Below are positions 30,257 to 36,253 of a stretch of DNA of 36,253 nt, one piece after another; within the stretch, counting starts at the first letter, position 1, and each line of letters opens with the position of its first letter. A program made the position numbers and the translations under genes. The stretch is from Candidatus Zixiibacteriota bacterium (GTDB lineage Bacteria > Zixibacteria > MSB-5A5 > RBG-16-43-9): positions 1 to 36,253 of the forward strand of contig JAUYBY010000061.1 of NCBI GenBank assembly GCA_030692925.1, in the 5' to 3' direction. Below the pieces are notes generated by a model that was not told where the DNA came from, did not search any database, and worked only from the letters and a program-made list of their open reading frames with translations.

Positions 30257-30291
30257 ATCCCGCATTTTTGCGGGATACGACGGCTACGCCG
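30257..30291. repeat. Small palindromes between LytR_C gene and rsfS
   Basis: ATCCCGCA-TTTT-TGCGGGAT (30257-30276) then CGGC-TAC-GCCG (30281-30291). They lie upstream of the likely rsfS start, inside the apparent open frame, so that start region is not used. Confidence 0.55.
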
Positions 30292-30327
30292 GACGTAGTT
30301 CCCCGCAGGGAGGAAGAAAAGCTCAAG

Positions 30328-30705
30328 TTGAAAATCTCTTCTCAGAGGTTAGCAAATTTAATTGGCAGATACGCCCTAGAGAAAAAAGCCGCAGACATAA
30401 AGGTTCTGGACCTGAGGAAAGTGGCGGATATCACCGATTACTTCCTAGTCTGTTCTGCAGAGGTGGAGTTACAGGCCAGGGCGATCGCGGACCATATAAC
30501 TGAAAGCCTCAAGAAAAAGGGGATAAAAGCTTGGCATGCCGAGGGGTACCAGAATTCCAAGTGGATACTGATAGATTACGTGGACGTGGTGGTGCATATC
30601 TTCTTAGACGAAACCCGGGAGTTCTACGGGTTAGAAAGCTTATGGGGGGATGCAAAGGTTAAAGAGATCAAGGAAAAAACCAGAGTCCCAAAAAAGAACA
30701 GGTAA
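30328..30705 (+). CDS. rsfS: Ribosome silencing factor RsfS
   Basis: About 125 residues from TTG 30328, chosen because AGGGAGGAAG lies upstream and the earlier part of the frame is made of small palindromes. The family core is clear: KKAADIKVLDLRKVADITDYFLVCSA, HAEGYQNSKWILIDYVDVVVHIF and REFYGLESLWGDA. RsfS binds ribosomal protein uL14 and blocks 30S-50S joining in starvation. The neighbours LytR_C and rho fit a typical FCB gene order. The end of the protein is basic. Confidence 0.93.
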   Translation: MKISSQRLANLIGRYALEKKAADIKVLDLRKVADITDYFLVCSAEVELQARAIADHITESLKKKGIKAWHAEGYQNSKWILIDYVDVVVHIFLDETREFYGLESLWGDAKVKEIKEKTRVPKKNR

Positions 30706-30766
30706 GCTGCCCCAAGATCAAAAATTATTTTTTAGTTAAACTATTCGAATAAAAAAAGTTTCTCTG

Positions 30767-30798
30767 CTTTTCTCTGCTAAAAAAAGTTTAGAGAAAAG
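30767..30798 (+). promoter_or_regulatory. Hairpin in the rho leader
   Basis: CTTTTCTCT (30767-30775) pairs with AGAGAAAAG (30790-30798), with further AAA/TTT pairing inside and an A-rich loop. It lies 55 bases before the rho ATG. rho genes are often attenuated in their leaders; this could be part of it, but the sequence alone does not show that. Confidence 0.4.
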
Positions 30799-30852
30799 AA
30801 TCTAAGGAATTATGAAAACAATAATTAAAATCACATCTTAAGAGGTGAATCG

Positions 30853-32100
30853 ATGGATATAGTTGAGCTTAAAAGCAAGACCGTGTCGGAGCTTTTGAAA
30901 CTGGCTGAGGAGTTAGAGATCCCCGGCTGCGCGGGCTTGAGAAAACAGGATCTAATATTCAAGATCTTAGAGGCAAAGACTGAGAAAAACGGACTTATCT
31001 TCGCAGAAGGGGTTCTGGAAATTTTGCCAGAGGGTTATGGTTTCCTGCGTTCCCCGGATTATAACTATCTGCCTGGACCGGATGATATCTACGTTTCCCC
31101 TTCCCAGATCAAAAGGTTCGATTTGAGAAAAGGGGATACTATCTCCGGACAGGTGAGGCCGCCTAAGGATGCGGAGCGGTATTTTGCCCTTTTGAAGATC
31201 GAGGCGGTCAATTTCGAGAATCCAGAGGTGGCAAAACACAAAGTATTATTTGATAACCTAACCCCTCTTTATGCGGAAAAAAGGATAAAGCTGGAGACCA
31301 ACACTGAAGAGGTCTCTACGCGAATAATGGATCTAATCTGCCCGGTGGGAAAAGGCCAAAGGGGTTTGATTGTCTCCCCTCCCAAGGCTGGAAAGACTAT
31401 CCTTCTGCAGAAGATCGCCAACAGCGTCACCACCAACCACCCGGAGATAAAGCTGATAGTGCTTCTGATCGATGAAAGGCCAGAAGAGGTCACCGATATG
31501 AAGCGTTCGGTTAAAGGAGAGGTGGTCAGTTCCACCTTTGATGAGCCGGCAGATCGGCATGTGCAGGTGGCAGATATGGTGATAGAAAAAGCCAAAAGAC
31601 TGGTAGAACACCAGCAGGATGTAGTTATCCTTTTGGACAGTATCACCCGTTTAGCCCGGGCGCATAATGCAGTTGTTCCTCACAGCGGAAAAATCCTCTC
31701 CGGTGGAGTGGATGCTAACGCCCTGCAGAAACCCAAAAGGTTTTTTGGCGCAGCCCGGAATATCGAAGAGGGCGGGAGCCTCACCATTATGGCTACTGCC
31801 TTGATCGAGACCGGCAGCAGAATGGATGAAGTCATCTTTGAGGAGTTCAAGGGAACCGGAAATATGGAGATAGTCTTAGACCGCCGGCTTCAGGACCGCA
31901 GGATCTTCCCGGCTATGGATATCAACCGTTCTGGCACCCGTAAGGAGGAACTCCTTTTGTCTGAGGAGGAATTGAGTAAAATCTGGATCTTGAGGAGATT
32001 CTTGAATGAGATGAACTCAGTTGAGGCGATGGAGTTCTTATTGGACAGGATAAGAAAAACCAAGAACAACTCCAAGTTCTTAGAGTCGATGAAGGATTAG
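30853..32100 (+). CDS. rho: Transcription termination factor Rho
   Basis: 415 residues, full length. Rho_N helix bundle (residues 1-47, [24 protein letters not shown]), the OB-fold RNA-binding [13 protein letters not shown] near 55, Walker A SPPKAGKT near 175, Walker [17 protein letters not shown] near 257, and the Q/R-loop [13 protein letters not shown] [16 protein letters not shown] near 295. Rho is the RNA-dependent ATPase that ends untranslated transcripts. A RBS AAGAGGTGA precedes the ATG, and a hairpin lies in the leader. Confidence 0.98.
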   Translation: MDIVELKSKTVSELLKLAEELEIPGCAGLRKQDLIFKILEAKTEKNGLIFAEGVLEILPEGYGFLRSPDYNYLPGPDDIYVSPSQIKRFDLRKGDTISGQVRPPKDAERYFALLKIEAVNFENPEVAKHKVLFDNLTPLYAEKRIKLETNTEEVSTRIMDLICPVGKGQRGLIVSPPKAGKTILLQKIANSVTTNHPEIKLIVLLIDERPEEVTDMKRSVKGEVVSSTFDEPADRHVQVADMVIEKAKRLVEHQQDVVILLDSITRLARAHNAVVPHSGKILSGGVDANALQKPKRFFGAARNIEEGGSLTIMATALIETGSRMDEVIFEEFKGTGNMEIVLDRRLQDRRIFPAMDINRSGTRKEELLLSEEELSKIWILRRFLNEMNSVEAMEFLLDRIRKTKNNSKFLESMKD

Positions 32101-32164
32101 AATTTTTTCGGGGGTTTTAGTTTTCTCCTATTACTTTCCTTCATTTCAATTAAATCTTCAACAT

Positions 32165-32318
32165 TGTAGCGGAAGACTTTGGTCTTCCAGATACGAGGTC
32201 TTTTGTAGTTGCTTGATTTATCAAGCTATTTGTTTCCTCTTACAAGGGCGATTTTTTTGTAAGGGCACAGCTTGCTGTGCCCTACGGCATACCCTCTCTT
32301 TTTTGAAAAGAGGGCAAG
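32165..32318. repeat. Several GTAG-foot palindromes after rho
   Basis: TGTAGCGGAAGAC-TTTG-GTCTTCC (32165-32189), TGTAGTTGCTTGAT/ATCAAGC (32214-32236), GTAAGGGCACAGC-TT-GCTGTGCCCTAC (about 32257-32283), and a CCTCTCTT/AAAGAGGG fragment like element D near 32290. The third is a perfect 10-bp hairpin. The palindromes fill the gap to the minus-strand gene ending at 32328. Confidence 0.75.
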
Positions 32319-32327
32319 GGAGAGGTT

Positions 32328-33918
32328 CTACCTCAACAGAACCATCTTCTTAGTAGCAATGTAATCCCTGGTTTTCAATTGATAGAAATATAGCCCGCTT
32401 GAAACCTCTTTTCCCGAAACATCCTTTCCATCCCAGATGACCTCATACTTCCCAGGTGCTTTTTCTTCATCCACCAGAGTTCTCACCAACTGCCCAAGTA
32501 TATTATAGATTTTCAGGGTGGTGTTAAGGGGGTCTCCAAACTCCAAACTCCCAACTCTAAACTGTATTCTGGTGGTAGGGTTAAAAGGATTAGGATAGTT
32601 CTGAGAAAGCTCAAATGAATTCGGTATGGCTGCATTCTCGTGTTCTCCGACTTTAGTCCAACTCCAGTCAACTACTTTGGCATAAACGTCATAGCCTTTG
32701 GCTCTCCGGTTATCTGTCCAGGCGAAAAATATGTTGGAGTTCATAAATGTAACCGCCGGACTGATCTGAACAAAAGAAGCGTACTCTTGATTTGGTACCA
32801 AGTAGTTCTTTCCAACAGGATTTCCAAGTGAGTCAAATCTCTGTGCGTAGACATCGGGATTGCCATTTCTTTGATCCTGCCAGGTGATGATGAAATTATT
32901 ATAGCTATCCATAGCTATTGAAGGGGCGGAGTGGTTAGAAGGACTGGTATCGTCGTTCACCTTGAAATCAGGTCCAACAGGAGAACCCGAGAAGCTATAT
33001 ACTCGAGCATAGATGTCCCACATATAATGGTTGCTATAATTGCGCTGGTCTGGCCAGGAAATGACAAAGTTACGGTCGGTAAACATGGCCACCACAGGGG
33101 CTGAGTGGTCAGCTCCATAATTAGAGTTCACTTTGAAGTTAGAACCGAGAGTATGGCCCTGGTAATCATATCTCTGAGCAAAAATATCAAATGGGTAAAT
33201 ATTACGGTTATCCGCCCAGGTGATTACAAAGTCGCCACCGAGGTCCATTGAGACAGCAGGCCAGAGGTGTGAGTTGCCCCAGGGGTATTCTACGTCATCA
33301 TTCACTTTAAACACTGTGTCCAGAGGAGTGCCAGTGGAGTTATATCTCTGGGCATTAATCCCAAATCCTTCCCAGGCGATGACGAAGTTGCCAAAACAAT
33401 CTGATCCAATACCTCCATACAATTGCATCGGTAACTTAAAATTAGAGCCAAGCGGTGCGCCAGAAGAGTTAAACCTCTGAGCATAGGTATCGTAAAAACC
33501 GTTCCGCTTGTCAGTCCAGATAACCATAAAGTTGCCAAAGCAGTCCATAACAGCACCAGGATCGTACTGCACAGCACTTCCGGTATCGTCCGTTGATTTT
33601 GAAATTAGGGCCCTGCTGAGTGCCCGTGAGGTTGTACCTTTGGGCGTATATATCCCAGTTCCCGTTGCGGTCATCCTGCCAGCAGATGACAAGGTTTTCA
33701 GACCAATCCGTAGCAATAGCTGGGTATTCCTGGTCAGAAGATCCAGTATCATCATTGACTAAAAAATCATCGACTATACGGGAAGTTATTGAATTAAATC
33801 TGGGGTTGGCTTTATTTTCGAGATTAAACTCCGTATCCGATTCACTTACTGAGATAGGCAAAAAGGACAGAACGGAAAACAAAAGACCAAGAAGGAAAAG
33901 TTTTTTGACGAGACGCAT
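32328..33918 (-). pseudogene. Secreted repeat protein with C-terminal sorting domain, split by a one-base frameshift
   Basis: Two overlapping minus frames (33918-33511 and 33755-32328) join into one protein of about 529 residues if one base is removed near 33590-33591: one frame ends NFKING, and the other resumes DDTGSAVQYDPG, giving the expected NFKIN-DDTG. The 5' part has a signal peptide. Then come about seven to eight repeats of roughly 50 residues, each like ITWQDQRNGNPDVYAQRFDS, ending in NDD. The C-terminus NPFNPTTRIQF, ILGQLVRTLVDE and SSGLYFYQLK, ending in MVLLR, is a FlgD-like/type IX-type sorting domain. No function is known. An extra G (C on the plus strand) could be a real mutation or a sequencing error. 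A TTGACA at 33987-33982 (minus) may be its promoter. Confidence 0.8.
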
Positions 33919-34132
33919 AAATTCCTCCTGCTATTAACTTTTTGTGGCTATCTAATAGTAAGTTATATCTGAGGTGAATATTGTCAAGGTTTTTTTGTAA
34001 AGCTTCAAGGACAAAATCTCTAAGGTTGCGGTTGGGGTGAGGTTTCCTCGCCTTGGGGTTGGGTGGGGTAACCCTGCCGCTACAATTTAATTTTCCTTGC
34101 GATTTTTGAAATTTTCCATAAGTTAGATTACT
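33919..34132. repeat. Intergenic region between divergent genes with a GTAG-family palindrome
   Basis: TTGACA on the minus strand at 33987-33982 probably serves the repeat protein, although no convincing -10 is at 17 bases. At about 34035-34085 lies GCGAGG/CCTCGC-type sequence and, on the minus strand, TGTAGCGGCAGGGTT with CAACCC, another GTAG-foot unit. Close to the pdxA start are AT-rich runs without a ribosome site. Confidence 0.5.
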
Positions 34133-35158
34133 ATGAGAAGAAAGCCGATTTTAGGTATCACTATGGGTGATCCAGCCGGGATAGGTCCGGAAGTGGTGGT
34201 AAAGTCGATTATTTCTCCGGAAGTAAGAAAAAACTGTATCCCTCTAGTCTTCGGTTCCATAGGGATTTTCAACAAGGCAGTCAAAAGATACGCTAAGGGG
34301 TATAAGTTGCACCGGGTCTATTCGGTAGAAGAACTTAATACCGTCGAAAAGGTTATAAGTATCTTACATTGCACCGATTTAGATTATAAAAAGGTCAAAC
34401 CCGGAAAGGTAAACAAAACCTCAGGCAGTATGGCAGCTACCTGTCTGGTTTATGCGGTTCAGTTTGCTTTGGCTCAGGAAATAGATGGAATCGTGACTGC
34501 TCCCTTATCCAAAAAGGGTTTAAAATTAGCCGGGTATGATTTTCCAGGCCAGACCGAGATGATCGGATTTCTTACTGCTTCAACCAAATTCGGGATGATG
34601 TTTGTAAGGGATGATTTAAAGATAATTCTGGTAACGACACATCTGCCTTTATCTATGGTCAGCAAAAAGATTAACTCTAAAACTGTTTTTGAAAAGATAG
34701 AGCTGGCAGATAAAGTTCTAAGGTTTTTATTTAAGATAAGAAAGCCGCGAATTGGTGTCTGTGCTTTGAATCCTCATTCCGGGGAGGGGGGTCTTTTCGG
34801 AAAAGAGGAGAAAAAGGCAATCCTGCCTGCCATAAGAAAAGCTCAGAGAAAAAGGATAAATGCGGTCGGTCCTTTTGCTGCAGATTCTCTGTTCAATCCT
34901 GAACGTTCATCTGGATTCGATTGTATTGTGGCGATGTATCATGATCAGGGGCTTATTCCGATGAAGATTAAAGGACTGGGAAGCTCAGTGAACCTGACAG
35001 CCGGGGTTCCGATTATTCGCACCTCTCCCGATTTCGGAACAGCCTTGGATATTGCCGGAAAAGGAAAAGCAGACCCAGAGGGGATGATCAAGGCGATAAT
35101 GCTGGCAGCCAGACTGACTAAATCTTCAAAGAACTTAGAAAAGGTCTGGTCTGACTAA
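34133..35158 (+). CDS. pdxA: 4-hydroxythreonine-4-phosphate dehydrogenase
   Basis: 341 residues, normal length. TMGDPAGIGPEVVVKS at the N-terminus, TAPLSKKGLKLAGYDFPGQTE near 122-142 with the conserved Lys-Gly region, the metal His set (H in PGQTEM region, LNPHSGEGGLFG near 214 and AMYHDQGLIPMKI near 268) and VRTSPDFGT-like IIRTSPDFGTALDIAG. It oxidises 4-phosphohydroxythreonine in the DXP-dependent pyridoxal phosphate route. No ribosome site is visible before the ATG, so translation may be leaderless or weak. ftsE follows after nine bases. Confidence 0.96.
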   Translation: MRRKPILGITMGDPAGIGPEVVVKSIISPEVRKNCIPLVFGSIGIFNKAVKRYAKGYKLHRVYSVEELNTVEKVISILHCTDLDYKKVKPGKVNKTSGSMAATCLVYAVQFALAQEIDGIVTAPLSKKGLKLAGYDFPGQTEMIGFLTASTKFGMMFVRDDLKIILVTTHLPLSMVSKKINSKTVFEKIELADKVLRFLFKIRKPRIGVCALNPHSGEGGLFGKEEKKAILPAIRKAQRKRINAVGPFAADSLFNPERSSGFDCIVAMYHDQGLIPMKIKGLGSSVNLTAGVPIIRTSPDFGTALDIAGKGKADPEGMIKAIMLAARLTKSSKNLEKVWSD

Positions 35159-35167
35159 AAGGATTAG

Positions 35168-35833
35168 ATGAAAGATATCCTCATAAAATTGCAAGGTGTT
35201 TCCAAAATCTATGATGGCTGGAGAAACGCTCTAAAAAATGTAGATTTAGAAATAGAAAAGGGAGAATTCCTTTTTCTGGTTGGACCAAATGGGGCCGGGA
35301 AAACTACTTTACTCAAGCTCCTCTGGATGGAGGAAGAGCCAAGCAGCGGAGTAATCTTCATAGATAAATACAATAGTCTTGAAAAGAATAAAAAAAGATT
35401 GCCAGAGCTGAGGCAAAAGATAGGCGTGGTGTTCGAAGATTTAAAGCTGATGAAGGAGAGAACCTTAGAAGAGAATCTCTCTTTACCTTTGAGGCTCTCA
35501 GGTAAAAAAGAGAAACATATCAAGTCCAGAACAGCAGAACTTTTAGGAGCATTTAATCTCTATCCCAAAAGAAAATCTTTCCCGAAGGAGATCTCGGCCG
35601 GGGAAAGGAAAAAGCTTGCCATTGCCCGGGCAGTTATTAATGAGCCTTTGATAATCCTGGCAGATGAGCCTTTTGGGGGATTGGACGAAAAGGTCACCTT
35701 TGAGATTATCGATTTTTTCAAGGAGATCAATTTAAAAGGTTCAACTGTGCTTTTGACTACTTATAGAACCGATATAGCTAAAAGTTTTAAAGGGAGGATA
35801 ATCCAGTTGGAAAGGGGAGAGATAAGAAAATGA
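35168..35833 (+). CDS. ftsE: Cell-division ABC ATPase FtsE
   Basis: 221 residues. Walker A GPNGAGKTTLLKLL near 39, Q-loop, signature AGERKKLAIARAV in place of the usual SGGEQQR-type, Walker B LIILADEPFGGLD near 157 and the H-loop position replaced by TTYRTDIA. FtsE with FtsX controls peptidoglycan hydrolases at the division septum. It overlaps ftsX by four bases (ATGA). The switch-region His seems to be Tyr (TTYRTD); some FtsE proteins have His here, so the assignment rests on the pairing with ftsX. Confidence 0.9.
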   Translation: MKDILIKLQGVSKIYDGWRNALKNVDLEIEKGEFLFLVGPNGAGKTTLLKLLWMEEEPSSGVIFIDKYNSLEKNKKRLPELRQKIGVVFEDLKLMKERTLEENLSLPLRLSGKKEKHIKSRTAELLGAFNLYPKRKSFPKEISAGERKKLAIARAVINEPLIILADEPFGGLDEKVTFEIIDFFKEINLKGSTVLLTTYRTDIAKSFKGRIIQLERGEIRK

Positions 35834-36253
35834 GTCTATCCTTTTTCTTAAAAGAGTCGGTCTCAGGATTTTTCAGGGAAAAAGGTTCCACCTTTACCTC
35901 TTTGGTGAGCCTGACTTTTTTCTTTTTGATCTTCGGCATCTTTCTTTTAGTAACCTACAATCTTTACACCTTCTCCCAGAAAGTAAAAAGCAGGATGGAA
36001 ATAGACGTTTATTTACAAGAAGACCTTTCCCAGAGAGAGACCGGTGAGCTGAAAGATAAAATAATCAAGCTGGAAGGAGTAGACCAGGCCGTATTTCGCT
36101 CCAAGGAAAAAGCCCTGCAGGAGCTGAAAGGTTATCTGGGGCAGAATATCTTAGAAGGACTGGAATCAAATCCTTTGCCCTCTTCCTGGGTGGTAAAACT
36201 GAAGCCAGCTTATCAGAATCTGGATAAAATGGAGAAAGTCGCCACTCAATTAA
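35830..36253 (+). CDS. ftsX: Cell-division protein FtsX (partial, cut by window end)
   Basis: About 141 N-terminal residues. The ATG overlaps the ftsE stop. A cytoplasmic start MSLSFFLKESVSGFFREKGS is followed by the first membrane segment (about 25-45, SLTFFFLIFGIFLLVTYNLY). The extracytoplasmic domain begins MEIDVYLQEDLSQRETGELKDK and has VDQAVFRSKEKALQELK and NPLPSSWVVKL, all typical of FtsX. The other three membrane segments lie beyond the window. Confidence 0.93.
   Translation, partial: MSLSFFLKESVSGFFREKGSTFTSLVSLTFFFLIFGIFLLVTYNLYTFSQKVKSRMEIDVYLQEDLSQRETGELKDKIIKLEGVDQAVFRSKEKALQELKGYLGQNILEGLESNPLPSSWVVKLKPAYQNLDKMEKVATQL

Noticed and set aside
1..36253. tRNA or rRNA genes
   Set aside because: I found no cloverleaf with a T-loop consensus or rRNA segment in any intergenic region. 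The four-helix-bundle remnant is not near rRNA.

Overview
The window looks like a chromosomal piece from an uncultivated Gram-negative (diderm) bacterium, most plausibly of the FCB-type candidate phyla (Zixibacteria or WOR-3-like lineages would fit). The reasons are a FadL/OmpP1 outer-membrane protein, lipoprotein and Sec signal peptides, a secreted repeat protein ending in a FlgD-like/type IX-style C-terminal sorting domain, serine/threonine kinases fused to beta-propeller or TPR sensors, moderate-to-low GC, and intergenic regions packed with palindromic repeats. The exact phylum cannot be fixed from this sequence alone. TGA is an ordinary stop here (hemW, uvrA and dNK end with it).

Layout: (1) 1-4.7 kb: a Mut7-C RNase-like gene (-), then suhB-like phosphatase, lepA and lepB (+). 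(2) 4.7-9.2 kb: hemW (+) converging on a two-gene minus-strand operon, FadL-family porin then a lipoprotein with a degenerate esterase fold. (3) 9.5-18.8 kb: uvrA, then two tandem paralogous membrane Ser/Thr kinases (one propeller-type, split by an in-frame TGA; one TPR-type) and a small, very strongly translated repeat protein. (4) 19-21.5 kb: gcvT, comB, stand-alone ThiD2. (5) 22-29.2 kb: a long vitamin/cofactor run: class II aldolase, aminotransferase-fold protein without its PLP lysine, folB, folK, deoxynucleoside kinase, panB, [MNT/HEPN toxin-antitoxin pair plus a decayed four-helix-bundle cassette], panC, panD, a GlmU-type uridylyltransferase domain. (6) 29.2-32.1 kb: a small exported protein, a LytR_C-domain protein, rsfS, rho. 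(7) 32.3-36.2 kb: a frameshifted secreted repeat protein (-), pdxA, ftsE and the start of ftsX (cut by the window end).

How it works together: folate (folB, folK), pantothenate (panB, panC, panD), B6 (pdxA), thiamine (thiD2) and one-carbon (gcvT) functions dominate the plus strand, with translation and envelope housekeeping around them. The pantothenate operon has been invaded twice between panB and panC.

The most striking non-genic content is repeats. Many intergenic elements have a GTAG (or CTAC) foot next to a perfect palindrome whose arm sequence differs between families; several are paired head-to-head like BIMEs, one is nested in another, and two genes take their stop codon from the TGTAG foot. 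A second, larger palindromic element occurs four times, and each copy carries on its left side what looks like the fossil first codons of a Ser/Thr kinase gene.
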